The position numbers were made by a program, and so were the translations under genes. A stretch of 64,000 nt of DNA, taken from Aphelenchoides besseyi. Its lineage: Eukaryota > Nematoda > Chromadorea > Rhabditida > Aphelenchoididae. The DNA lies in assembly GCA_024699855.1 (NCBI GenBank), contig JAMPIQ010000002.1, positions 9,734,001 to 9,798,000 on the forward strand. Direction: 5' to 3'. Positions 40,001 through 51,751 of this stretch are shown in pieces (the first letter of the stretch is position 1; the number at the start of each line of letters is the position of its first letter). Below the pieces are notes generated by a model. It made no database searches, was not told the DNA's origin, and saw only the letters and a program-made list of their open reading frames with translations.

Positions 40001-40142
40001 TGGATTGTAGTTCGGAAATATTCAATTGACGTTGAGATAATGAATTCGGATACTCGTGACTAAACGAAATAGACGGCAATAGAGCTTCTTCTTCGATACT
40101 TTCCATCGGTTTGCGGCTTTTCTTCTTCGATCTCGCTGGCAT
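34084..40142 (-). CDS. MIOS: MIOS (GATOR2 subunit) with long N- and C-terminal extensions
   Basis: Large multi-exon gene from ATG 40142. First about 165 residues are an acidic/basic low-complexity region not expected in MIOS. Then follow WD40-type sequences (EFSLYDLCYSNRNEP; DSIVSLAWDKTIYGKSYLCC; SIRFVDLRERSGF; NDVTIFDRRYLARAIYEYRV; HFRWCHQTPGLLIA) and the alpha-solenoid (KLSLLRAKRGYG; DPYLMIMLRFLARRQF; LLISGLDDHKYAHLAIHSYL; DIQTAALIL). The C-terminal zinc module is VACNFCGKPI, GCPHCGRPLPCCLICKRVC, WFIWCTQCAHGGHLNHLRDW and CPASDCQCACPQID, as in human MIOS. MIOS normally ends there. Here the same exon continues without a stop for nearly 590 residues: disordered, rich in Glu/Asp/Ser and, at the end, Lys/Arg with predicted coiled coil. 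GATOR2 relays amino-acid sufficiency to TORC1 at the lysosome. The body identity is firm; the ends need transcript support. Confidence 0.9.
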
Positions 40143-40556
40143 CGTCTTTGCCGCAAAAGCTAAATAAACGAAATAACTAGTCGCTTATTCGTACATAGTA
40201 AAAGTTCTACATAAGCTTGAACTAAATAGCTTCAGATCGTTATCATAAGCCAATGAATCAACTGATTGATACACTTTGCCACGAAAATAAACTCGGCTTG
40301 ATTTGCTCTTCACTTCTGACAAACTTTCGTCAAGGTTTCTTCAACGAGCACCTTGTTCTTTCGGTTATTGACCAGAAACACTTGTTGCGCATTAATTGTT
40401 TATTCTAAAGAGACTATTGCGCTACTAATACTAATGAGTGACCAGCATGAAAGAAAATGAGAAGAGTTACAATGAGTAGAAAGAAGTTAAAGAAATTTCA
40501 AGAAACTAAAAAAATGAGTTGGGTAAGTGCTGAGAACAATTATTTACAAATGTTAT
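40143..40556. other. Intergenic between Nanos and MIOS genes
   Basis: 414 bases; Nanos 3' UTR and MIOS promoter, both minus strand. Nothing recognised. Nanos 3' UTRs usually carry translational control elements, but none is identifiable by eye. Confidence 0.4.
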
Positions 40557-41172
40557 TTAAATACGAGATGTATATTCTTTGAACTTGTCGCCGTAGCTAC
40601 TGAACGACTCAAAAGGATTTCGCGTCCACATTCGTTCATGCGGAATTTGCTGAAAGAAATGTTCATAGTCTTAATCAACTGGACTGCATACCTCGTGATC
40701 ATCTGGCAAAGCAACATACGGAACCGGTTTTCCTTTCCACGGAGTTGGTTGCATACGCTCAGGTATAAGTTCCATGATCAACTTCGGGCGTTTCGGACAA
40801 TGCCTACAATATTCACGAATACGAATTGCGCAATGCTTGTTAACTCACATTCGTGTATGATTGTCGTAACCAGATGCACCGCAAATGGAGCACGGATTCA
40901 ATGCCGCCAATCGTGGACAACAATACTTGTTATGACTCTGAGATTCGTATCCCAAACTCGCACAATAACCGCACGGCAGATTGCGACGGTTTTGTTGTGC
41001 CATGACGTCAAGGAAACCGAAATGTGGACGCCTGAAAGTACGAAGAGATTAGAACCAAGAAGTTCGGTTCGAATCATCTCAAAATCGGAAATCATCGATA
41101 AACAAAAAACGCAAACAAACCGTTTGGCAATGCGATCTCCTTTGCGTCGTCAATTTGAAGGTCGATTTCCAT
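40557..41172 (-). CDS. nanos: Nanos-type zinc-finger RNA-binding regulator
   Basis: The core reads MAQQNRRNLPCGYCASLGYE, SQSHNKYCCPRLAALNPCSI and CGASGYDNHTRMHCPKRPKL. The second finger is exactly C-x2-C-x7-H-x4-C and is followed by CPKRPKLIMEL, as in Drosophila Nanos (CPKKPIITMED). The first finger is shortened (C-x2-C-x9-H-x3-C). Three coding exons with introns of 44-45 nt run to TAA 40557; the C-terminal end is FESFSSYGDKFKEYTSRI. A first exon from ATG 41172 (MEIDLQIDDAKEIALPNG) can be joined by a weak donor (gtttgc) to the acceptor near 41033; otherwise translation would start at ATG 41003. Nanos partners with Pumilio to repress mRNAs in germ cells. The antisense plus-strand open frame across this gene is a shadow. 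Confidence 0.87.
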
Positions 41173-42039
41173 TCGAAAATCAGTGAATTTCAAGAAGAGG
41201 TTTTTGATTGGTCTCTCTCAACAAAGTGAATAATAAACTTCCAAGTTGATTGGCAGTTCAATTGAAAGGTTTAAAGAAGCCAGGATTGTAGGTGAACATC
41301 CATAACATTAAAAAGAAGTAACTGGACATTTCGAAACAAGAACTTTACTGCGAGTTATCAACATGATCTAACGAGTATAAAATGATCCTCGCACTTGAGC
41401 CTTTGCACGTATAAACAAAAAAATGAAATAGTAAGTCGATGCGCGAAATTGGAACAGTCTTCGTGGTTTGTTGTTGTGCGGATATTTGCGGTTCGAATTG
41501 ACCACCGATCTATTAGGACATCGTGAATATTCTCGCGCGCTCTTCGTCGGAATAAGAATCGAAAACAGTTAGAGCTCCCCTTTTCAATGGGATCGATTGC
41601 TGTTGTTCATTTATGAACATCCACGTACCATCGATTGTCTGCTCACTATTAAACTTTTGTCACCTTGAAACTTGAGTTTTCGTTGAGTAATCTTTTTGGT
41701 GTATCGAGACGTCTGTTCACTACAAGAATCTCGATATGTTACGCACATGTCTTTCGAATTATTAACTAATGACCGTCATTTCTTTAACTGAGGGGTCAAA
41801 ATCTGCTCACGGACAATAAGCACTTGTGCATGAGTGGACTTCATTTCACTCAAACAGTTGCGCGCATTGTTGAATTTAGTAATGAGAACTAAGAAACGTG
41901 TGTTCGCATAACTATCAACAGTCTGTTTTAGTCTTCTTATTTCATTGGAGTCAAGATGTCTCGTATTAAATAAAAAGAAAGTTGTTGATTGCGAACTCAC
42001 GTCCGTTATCAATTTGTTATTACGGACATTGACGGCACA
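41173..42039. other. Intergenic between divergent genes
   Basis: About 870 bases between Nanos (minus) and the Kunitz/EB gene (plus); probable shared upstream region. A minus-strand open frame at 41776-42051 overlaps the start of the plus-strand signal peptide and lacks support. Confidence 0.45.
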
Positions 42040-45000
42040 ATGCAAACTCATTTGTTTTCTCTCATGACACTGATCTCTTCATTCGTTTCAGTAGACTCAG
42101 GTTGTTTAGACGTTCATTGATCTTAACATTTCATTCCGCTTTTTAGTTTCTCTGTTGCCAACTTGTCAGATTGGAGATCATTGTTCATCATGTCGAATAG
42201 TTAGGACGGGAGAAAGCTGTAGCTCCACGGAGAGCTTGGAGTCGCTGTTTTGTGACTCGCGAACAAAGTAAGCTTTTGATTCGTGCCATAACAACTGTGA
42301 GCTCTTCAGTCGTACTGACATTCACGAGAATTCGTATTTATTGTGCGACAGTCAACGACAAGTTTTCATTCGACAAGCTTGTGCTTCAAATGAACTTTTT
42401 ATTAGTGGTCAATGCCAGTCATTGCGACCGCGTTATCGTCGACAAGGAGTCTCGGGATCGGGTCGTGTTGGTGATTTTTGTTCATTCAACACGGACTGCT
42501 TAACAGTTAGTTTATCTTTGTAATGAATTCATTTAACAAACAAGCGTAGGGAATGTTTTGTTCAACTGGAACATGTACTTGTTTAAGTAATTTTGTGGCC
42601 ATCCAAGGATATTGTTATTTAAGTTAGTCGGAACTTGGAGTCCATTTTTGATCGTATGTTCTACTTTAGAAAAGAATCCTGGTGAAAGCGGCTGTCAATA
42701 CCCGGAACAATGCAGTGCGGTTTGGCCAGAGAGCCGATGCGAAAAGAATCGTTGCGAATGTCCTGAAGATGTAAACGGAATTCACTACGTGATGTCAAAA
42801 ACTCGAGATGGTGTGGTTTGCATTTTGAATTCCGGAGAAGATGGCGATCCCGTTCCGAAATGCCCGTTGCCAGAGTACGATGACGATTTGCTTACGATGC
42901 CGGTTTCACAATTACGCAATGCAGCAATGACAGATCCTGATGATCAAGAAGTTCAAATGGGCGAACATATCAATCCGCTGCAGTTTTGCACATCATCTTC
43001 TACTGACTACACAAATTTCATGGCGAACGGCGGTGGAGCATGTGTTTATGGTCAAGAACCGTATAACTCGGGGAATGGCATTTTTATTGCTGATATCTAC
43101 GATTGTGTTACCGTTCCGCCGGCAATGAGCAACGTCAAAGCAGCAATGGAGGGCGTCTATGATATTCATCCGTCTTCAGACGGAATCTGTTGTCCGAATC
43201 GCGGTGAGTACAGAATCATATTTCATTGTCTCTCTGCTGCAAAGTAACCTGTGCTTGTTCAATTGAAGAAGTAACCGAAGAGAAGATGCGGTTTATAGTT
43301 GCGAAAATGGACAAACCGGACAACATAGTGACCTATGTTGCGGTTCTTTAAACCCTCGACCAACCTCTCTATGAACGTCCGTCTGCGCGCACAATGCAAA
43401 GAAAAGTTTGTGTACACAAATTCAGATGGCAGTCACGATCACAGCGGCGATTCCTATTGCGTAATGAAGACAAGCAGCGAGAAGAAATCATCAGAATACA
43501 AAAAAATGCTTAAACTGCAAATTTATAGTTAGTTGATGAATATAAATGAGTTTTTAAGCATACACTTGCATTCAACCCAAACGAGAAGCTGATGGCGGTG
43601 CAGCTGCTCCCGCGGGTGTTCGTCCAAGATGGTGGTATAATGCGGTAACAGGAACATGTGAGCAATTCATGTGGGATCCGTGGGATGAAACAGAAATGCA
43701 ATCACCAAACAATTTTAAAACAAGGTATCTTTAAGCGATCTTAATCGCTTTATACAAATCTAATCTGTTATATACGTTTAAATACTCAATTTTAGAGAAC
43801 ATTGCGAATCGTATTGTCGAGATAGTAAGTTCCGTTACAATGTTGGAAATTGAATGCTTTCAGCCTGTAAACGCGGTTCTCCACAATATCGAAGTGGAAG
43901 TCAACAGAACGAAGACGAACCAGTGAGCAACTGTCAAACGGCGAGTTCGTGTGCCAACAACTTTGAATGTACTTCTGTTGGATCGATGCAATTGTGCTGT
44001 CCGACTGTTTCAAGCATTTGCTCGAATACAGGTGGCCGGCCGAGCGATTTGCAACGATCAACGAGCTTCGATCCCGGAGTCTCAATCAAACGTACTTACA
44101 CGATGACCTACTCCACATCATCACGTTATTATTACGACGCTGAACAGGGTCGTTGTATTGCGTTCACTTACAATGGCGCTTTGGGAAGCTTCAATAATTT
44201 CAAGTCGGCCGCTGAGTGCGAGTTGTTTTGTGCGAAACTTCAATGCACTTACGGAACACCTTTGAAAATCGGATCCAACAATCAAAGATGCCAAACTAAC
44301 ACCGATTGTCCGAGTACACACGAATGCGAAACTGACCACAACGTTTGTTGTCCGCGAGCTCGTAAATTTCGTGAAAATTGAAATGAAACATCAGACAATT
44401 ACAGAAGCCATTTGTTCTCAACCACTTCGTTTGGGTGATTGTAAGCAAAGTGTACGACGTTATTGGTACAATGCGGTCACAAGGGCATGTGAAATTTTCG
44501 ACTACACCGGATGTCAAGGAAATGATAATCGGTAAAGATTATTAAAGTCAAATTAAGACGATAACTGTTAATCAACATGCTATAGATTTGAGACGCTTTT
44601 GGAATGTCAGAACACTTGTGAAAATGTTATTCGTGAGTTTTCATAGAAATAACTGAATTGACGATTTCTACCGAATTTTAGCTGAACCTCAATGTCCACA
44701 AGGAGACGCATACAAGGACTATCAAGGAAACTACTACGTCTGCTCCAACTCTGGTTCTGGAAATGCGTGTCCCGTGAATTATGAGTGCTATTTTGACGGT
44801 TATGTCTGGGGTTGTTGTCCCACTAAAGGTAAAGCTTAATTTCAAGCACCATTCATTTCGCATTTCAGCTTTTACGTGCAGTTTATCTGCGAATAAAGGC
44901 ATTACTTGCGGCTCTGGATCGTCATATCGTTACTTCTACAACTCACAAACCCAGGAGTGCGAGAGCTTTCAATACAACGGATGTGATGGCAAGTTAAAGT

Positions 45001-48000
45001 TTTTGGTTTTACACAAACAAAATGAGCTATTCACTAATAAAAGCTTTGATTTCAGGAAACTCTAACAGTTTCAGCGATCGCGACTCATGCGAATCATACT
45101 GTGGAGTTGGTGGATGTCCAAATGGCGGAACTCCGGAACGCAACGAGTTCGGTCAACTTATGGTTTGCTCATCAACGAACAGTTGTCCTTCGACTCACGA
45201 ATGCACATCTGTTACATCGGGCAGTAGTATCGTAAATCGTTGTTGTCCAACACGAGGTTTATTCAAGAAATTGAACAGTAAAACCGTCTGAGTTTTTTAG
45301 CATACATTTGTTCGCTTCCACCTCAACAAGGCAGCTCGTGTAGTTCGTCCGCAGCGGCTCGTTATTACTTCAATATTGTTACAAAAGAATGTACGCAGTT
45401 TACGTACAACGGCTGTAGTGGTAAGTATTATTGGAATGTGCCTGGAGATACTTCTGTTTAATTACACTTTTATACACATAATTGAGGATTAAATCGTAAA
45501 ATAAAACTTTAAATTGCAGGAAATTTGAACAATTTTGCAACATTGGAAAGGTCGAAGTGTATTGGAAAGTCGAATAACCAACTTGAATTTCAGATGTAAC
45601 AACTTTTGTTTGTCCGCAGCTTGCACTCCCGGAGATGTCGCCTATGTTAATCCGAACACGAACTTACCATACGAATGTAATGCTGCATTGAGCAACAGTT
45701 GTCCGAACAATTTTGTTTGTACCTATGATCCACTTTCCACAAACAGTGTGTGTTGCGGTGCCACAAACATGGGTAATAAAGAATACGATACAATTATACG
45801 TGTTTTCAGATGTTTGTCCTGATGGCGAAAAAGCTTATGTGAATGCTGCAGACATGGGAGTTCGTGAGTGTTTGATTAATGTTGATGGCTCTTGTCCATC
45901 GAACTACTTATGTCGATTCAATGCGCTAAAGAATCGTTATTATTGTTGTGCTTCAATTTCCGGAGGTGCGTAGTATATAAGCTGTGTGTAATCGTACAAT
46001 TATATAGATTTATGTCCAACTGGCAAAGCGTTGTATCGAGATCCGTCTTCGAAAAGTGCTGTTCGTTGTACAATCAGTAGTAATAGTCAATGTCCCACTA
46101 CTTACACGTGTCAGTCGGATATTCCCGGTGCTTTTCAAGGACATTGCTGTTCGGCCAGTCATTTGTGTCCAAACAAAGCTGACTTTTACAGTATGTTTAA
46201 TCGTATTGAACATCTTTATTTTCATTATTATTTAATCCGTTTGATAAGACAGAAGCATACAATGAATTTAAAATTTAGTCGAAGAATCAACACAAATGCC
46301 ACGCTCTTGTACAGTTGGCGCTTTCATCACTTGTCCTAATGGCTATACATGTCAAAGCACACAGGCCGAATTTACGACCGGTTTCTGTTGCAAAGGTGAT
46401 GTCGTTTCGGTATCAGGTAAAATCTTACATCAAAGCAAATTCGTCATGTTATGATCATTTAGATGGATGTCCGCCGAACGAATATGTTTATATGAAAGAC
46501 AATCAAATTGCAACTTGTGATCCATTCAATCCACCAAATGCTCCCTGTCCCAGTGGTTATTCTTGTCAATGGTCGTTGTCGAACCAACGATATCAATGTT
46601 GTGGTGCAACGGCCATTACCACCCCGAAATCAAGTACGTAGAGAAGCAGTATTAATAGACATAAGTAATCATTTCAGTGGCTGCAATGGGATGTCCGAAC
46701 AGTCAAGTAGCGTTCCGAGATCCGCTAACAAATTCGCCGAAAATTTGTACGGCTGCTGCTCAAAACTGTCCCGTCGGTTATTTCTGTCAATTCTCAACAA
46801 CGAACAATCAATTTCAATGCTGCGGAATGGATGGTGGTTGTCCGAACGATCAAGTGGCATTCATCGGAATCAGTGGAGAACCTCAAACTTGTGCGATAGG
46901 GCAATCAACATGTCCGAACGGTTTTTCGTGTCAAAGAACTATCAACGGAAATCAAATTTGCTGTACGACAGGTGTAACAAGTAAGTCAACTCGATTGCTG
47001 TGTCTTTTTGAAACTAACTCTACCCGATTAATTAACAGTTTGTACGGAGAGTCAAGTGAATGTTGATGGTGTTTGTTTGAACAAAGTACAACTTGGTGAT
47101 TCGTGTATTAGTCCGCTTCAATGTCCGGAGACCTCAACGTGCGATGAAAGCAAATGTGTTTGTCAGCCGCATTACGAAGAAATTGAGGGATTGTGCGTTA
47201 AAGGTACTAACATTTCAAACCATCTACCACTTCTACTTCTGTTGTTCACAATTTAAATCGAAAATTTTAGCATGCGAAGAGGACGAAGTTCGTGTTGGTG
47301 GAGTTTGTTTGAAGCGAGTCAAAATTGGCGAATCATGTGAAGATAGTGCTCAGTGTCAAGGAGGATCAAGTTGTGTAGATCAAAGCTGTCAATGTCCTGA
47401 TGGTTACGAAGAAGTGGATGGAATATGCACGAAAAAAATGATGAAACCAAAGAAGAGCTTAGAAAGCGGGGAACCAGAATCACCACCAAGTTTCTGTCCA
47501 TTCACCGATCAAGTACCGTACATGGAACCACGAACCAAAAAACTTCGCTTCTGTTCGCCCTCCAAAAAAGGAAGTTGTCCACGAGCCTACAGCTGTCAGT
47601 TCAGTCCGTCACTCAAAAAGAATATTTGTTGTGGTAAGAGTAGTGGAGGCAGTGGTTTGATTGGATTTCCCGGTGGTGGCGGAGATAATGAAAACATTAT
47701 CACAAAGATCAACCAAATTGCCAACATTGTTAATCCCGATAGCTCGTCATCGACAATGATACGAAGTGTGGCGGTTCCACCGTCCATCAACGAAGTTTGC
47801 GACAAAGGTGAACCATATATAATGGGTGGAATTCCACAAACATGCACATCAACCGTTTGTCCACAAAAGTAAGTTGTAACTTGTTGATGGGAAAGGAGTA
47901 AAGAAAAAACTATAAAGTTTGGATGTCAACCATAACTCTAGTTTCAAGATAACAAATCAGAGCATCTATTAGCATCGTTGAAACTTACTTATTTGTAGGT

Positions 48001-48623
48001 ATCGATGTGTGTTTTCGAAAAAAGGCAAAAACTATTATTGTTGTTCAAAAGATAATGTTGGTAAGTTGAGATGATTACGTAGAATAAGTTAACTTGTCTA
48101 TTTGTTAGTGATTCCCGGCGCTCGCGCAGGTTGTCCTACTGGTACAGCTCTATTGTTTCCATCGACTGCAAGGTATGAATTTTCGAATAAATACGAACAT
48201 TTCTACGTAATAACTTTTTAATCATTCGAATGTGTTTGCAATTAGCATTAAACAATGGAACACTTTTATAGTCCCGTACAGTGTAGTCCAGAAGGCATCA
48301 ACTCGTGTCCCAGTGGATTCAACTGTTTGGCCAACGTCAACACCGGAAACTATCAATGTTGTAGTGTTGAACAGCAAACGTTCAACAAAAAGATCAAGAA
48401 ACGAGGTATGAACACTAACTCTTACATTCGTCTCACATCTGTTGTAGGACCGTGTGCTGGAAATCAGGTGCAAGTACGACGAATGATCAACGGTCGTATT
48501 GTGAAGCGTTGTGAAAACCGTTGTCCATCTAAACAGATCGCCGTTCGTGGAGTATGTCGAGATCTGAGACAGCAATCGCCGCCGAAAAACGATGAAACTG
48601 CGCTAATGATTCCAGAAGAGTAG
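42040..48623 (+). CDS. Large secreted Kunitz / lustrin-type Cys-rich / EB-module protein
   Basis: Start ATG 42040 gives a signal peptide ([20 protein letters not shown]). More than 20 exons with short introns follow. N-terminal Cys-rich and EB-like modules ([20 protein letters not shown]; 42475-42800). Five Kunitz domains alternate with lustrin-type 'CP...C...CP..Y.C......CC' repeats: K1 43565-43830, K2 44015-44240, K3 44408-44625 ([20 protein letters not shown]), K4 44873-45100 ([20 protein letters not shown]), K5 45300-45620 ([20 protein letters not shown]). From 45620 to 46975 there are about seven lustrin-type repeats, then two EB modules (47039-47440, [20 protein letters not shown]), further lustrin repeats (47480-48370), and a basic tail to TAG 48623. 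K3-K5 have six cysteines; K1 and K2 lack two. Extracellular matrix or secreted protease-control role inferred from domains. Such architectures are characteristic of nematodes. Confidence 0.9.
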
Positions 48624-48815
48624 TTGAACAATTTTTAGTTACTTCGATGGACTTTTGCTTTACGAATTTTTGTTTGCCAAAAATTTCTCCGACTTTAAAA
48701 TCTCGTTTCTTGTTTTTAAATTGTTCCATTAAATTCAGTTTTACTTCAATAAATATTACATAAACCTCAGAGATCATTCAGAATTGGATATGAGATGAAT
48801 AGAAATAACATCACG

Positions 48816-49854
48816 TCAACTGAAGGATTTCTTTAATGGTCTTCGTGGTGGTGCAAAACTCGGTTCGTAGACGTTAACATAAGTTCGCGTATTCAGATTG
48901 TCCTCTTGCTGTTTCCATGCTTTGGGTGGTAGAGGCGGAATATGGTTTTCATCGGCTTCGTCGTCGCTGTTGTAAAATTTTGGTCGCGGCTGTCGAATCC
49001 AACACGATTCATCTAATAAGAAAGTTGGTTATGAACTTCAAACTGAAACTACCGAATGCCGCGGACTCCGGGCGTCTTCGACTGTATTGTGCACGTTTAA
49101 CTGAAGCATCCCATTCGGCCATTCGACTCATACTGAAGGCCCGTCGATTTATTCGAGCCTCAGAGACGAGTGAATGTCGACGACGCAACGTTGCATCAAA
49201 GCTCTGAGCCGTGTTTCCAGAAAGCCATCGACTTCGATCGCATCTTCTTGCGTCACTTATAAACAGTGGTTGACGTCCTGAAACCAAAATATACAAAACA
49301 ATGGTGAGTGTAATTCGCAAGAGGGTTTGAAAATCTTGGTCTTTCAATTTACCGGGTTGAATGTGAACAATTGCAAAGTCTTGGTTTTCGTCTTCGTCGT
49401 CCTCTTGACTCAAATTATGCGACGGGATTAAACGACTATACGAAGTGGTTGACGAAGTAGTCGCAAAGCTGACAGTACGATACGGCAATGTACGATTCAC
49501 GTTCTCTGTTGTTTCTACGTTTTCTCGAGACAAACGCAAGGGATTTAATGTGCTTACAAAACGCTGCAGACAGACTTGTACTAGTATTCTAAAAATGGAA
49601 TTACTTACGAACAAACGTCTCAGACGAGCGGGTCGTCTTCGCGGCTCAATTTCAGATGACGATTGATGTTTGCATGCTGATGCGGAGGGTTCATGGGCTC
49701 CTTTAACAATTGTCGAACCGTCCGAGTTCACATTCAAATCCCACGAGTTAGATACCAAAAGATAATCGCAGTCACTACTGAACGTGTTGCGTCGTGCACA
49801 TGCCGAAAGAATCGGCTCACTACAAAAAAGCGATAGAAGTGTGGCCATGGCCAC
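48816..49854 (-). CDS. Unrecognised Arg/Ser-rich protein with C-terminal proline motif
   Basis: ATG 49854 (MAMATLLSLFCSEPILSACA) may start a signal peptide or a short hydrophobic N-terminus. The model removes introns at 49608-49564 (45 nt), about 49357-49283 (75 nt) and 49052-49013 (40 nt), each with GT/AG borders and kept phase. The middle is rich in Ser, Arg and acidic runs (LSQEDDEDENQDFAIVHIQP; RRRHSLVSEARINRRAFSMS). The C-terminus has HIPPLPPKAWKQ, an SH3-type PPLPPK motif, and ends PPRRPLKKSFS. If the second intron were retained, a hydrophobic stretch (ITLTIVLYILV) would appear, so the membrane status depends on splicing. No family recognised. Confidence 0.6.
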
Positions 49855-50881
49855 AAATCGCTAATGGTTGCAACTAAAACAACTATTATTAGTAAGCTCA
49901 AAGTACGGCGCCAAATATCACGAGTTCAAAATCACTGCGATTGTTGGAACAAATCAACTCATATGAGACTAATGAGCTAAACATTACAGTCGTAAATGTA
50001 TACATCGACGTAATGCAATAACTCGAAATACGGATTCATCGAAGTAGTCGCAATTGCTTCAGACGTTTATTCCAAATGAAACGTGTAAAATCATTCGCGT
50101 TTCCGACAGTTCAACACATAAATTGATTGCCCCTGAACACTAGCACTCGCTCGACACTCCGAAAACTAAAACGAATGCCATCGCTTCCGAGATCGAAAAA
50201 ATTGGTCGAATAAGCTGTTGGGATCAACTGTTGTTCTAACGGCGCACTTTCCCGCGAGCGACGACAATCGATAGTCGGAAGTGAAAATTAAAACAAAGAG
50301 AAGATTGGAACCTGCCGAAGGTTTGAGTGTGAGACGTAGTCTCTGGGATTAAGCTCATTCGTAGGGTTGTAGTCGAGTCAGTTGGTCGTTTGGATCCTCA
50401 AAACGTGTGAATCATCAGCATATGCTTTCAGACATTTACGACGAAATGGCACGCGCCAAATAACAAGCCATAAAACCTTTCGAATTGCAACGCAACTTCT
50501 ACTGTTCGCTCTTAATTATTCACATTCCACAGTAATTTCAATACATGTGTCACTTCCGCTTAATACATTAATTTCAAGTTGTTACTATAAAACCGGAAGT
50601 TTGCACTGTTACTCTTGATCTCGATTACGTTTAGCTGTCGCTCTTGACTAAACTCTGTTTTGTTTCGTTGACGTTTCCTGGTATTTTGTTTCAAGATGAC
50701 GTTATTTTTTGGTCCGAAATAAAAGTTGACGTTGCAACACAACAAATCAGTTGTTTATTGTAAGGTGAGTACCGTACAATTTACAAAGAATAAAATTTGA
50801 TGAAGAAGCACAAGATGTTTGTTGGCACCAAAACTCAATCGTCAGCATTAGGATTGAACAACAAAGACGGTCGTTGGAAGA
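49855..50881. other. Intergenic
   Basis: About 1 kb between two minus-strand genes. Contains ggcgccaaa (49907-49915), an E2F-like element about 55 bases upstream of the 49854 start. No exon supported. Confidence 0.4.
49907..49915 (-). promoter_or_regulatory. E2F/DP-like element upstream of the 48816-49854 gene
   Basis: ggcgccaaa, the reverse of TTTGGCGCC, close to the presumed start. Sequence match only. Confidence 0.2.
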
Positions 50882-51751
50882 TTAATCGGAGACATTACCA
50901 TCGTACGACGGCCAAAATCGTTGCAAATTTGAATTGAAACGCATATTACGAACACCGGCAGCACGTTTGCCAAATCGCGGTGGTCCATTTGGACGCAATT
51001 TCTTATCTGAAAAGCCATGATTAGAAGAGTGGAAATTAGCGTCTGTGAAAGAATTTTCAGTTCCCAACAACCTACACGGAATCATAATCTCTTCGTCGTC
51101 GTAAGTGAGTGGTACTGAAAAACGGTCGTTAGTTTCGCAGTTCTAAGTTCGTTTATATTTAACGTTAAGACATGTCTACAACAGTAAGAAGTATGTTCGG
51201 CGAGCTGATACTGATCCGGGAAATGTACAAAGGATTTAAAGTGAAACTCAAACATTCATGAGTTCGTGCAGTTATATTTCGCATATTCATGCATTCATGA
51301 ATATACTCAATTTTGATACAATTCTAATGCGTGTTGACATCAAGAAGCGAATAGTCGAATTATAAGCATACGAAAGCAACGTGCTTTTTCTCTTGTCCAC
51401 TAGTAAGAGATCGTTTATCTGTTCATCTATTACTCATCGGGCTAAAAGATCCTTACCGTAGTTCACTTTTCTGTCAGACTCTGTATTTCAAATGTCATAT
51501 TTCTTCCATAAAGTATGTAAAGCTTAGAAGATGAGCGAAAACCATTGATCTTGTTTTGTCTCATCGCCCCCACTGCTCAAAATTACATTGCTACGAAAGA
51601 CTCGAGGATTAACTTTCGCAATGACGGACGACTAGTAATTGGGATTTAAGGTTTTGTCCATAAGCTAACTCTACAATAACTTACATTGTGCAGTAGCTGA
51701 AACAACCAGCAGAAGAACAAGGAAGAAGGAAAGGGCTCGGAAGTATTCCAT
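50882..51751 (-). CDS. Neuropeptide precursor yielding one RFamide-type peptide
   Basis: Two exons (51751-51685 and 51114-50882; 570-nt intron, long for this genome) give 99 residues. The N-terminus is a textbook signal peptide (MEYFRALSFFLVLLLVVSAT, then AQ). Near the middle, KK-LRPNGPPRFG-KR is flanked by dibasic sites with a Gly amide donor, predicting LRPNGPPRF-amide. The rest (AAGVRNMRF, LQRFWPSYDGNVSD) has no further dibasic-Gly site. RFamide peptides signal through GPCRs in nematode nervous systems. The PPRF-amide ending does not match a family I can name with confidence; it has some likeness to luqin- or NPF/sNPF-type C-termini, but the luqin cysteine pair is absent. Confidence 0.75.

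Noticed and set aside
41060..41075. ggttcgaatc, a tRNA T-loop-like word
   Set aside because: No matching acceptor stem, D-arm or anticodon arm around it; lies in the Nanos 5' intron.
40527..41186. 219-codon plus-strand open frame
   Set aside because: It is the antisense shadow of the Nanos exons, whose zinc-finger pattern is clear on the minus strand.
41776..42051. 91-codon minus-strand open frame
   Set aside because: Overlaps the start of the signal-peptide exon of the plus-strand Kunitz gene and shows no domain.
49589..49608. Perfect-looking 20-nt intron (gtaagt...tttttag)
   Set aside because: Too short compared with the 36-45 nt minimum elsewhere; a 45-nt in-frame intron using the same donor (49564-49608) fits better.
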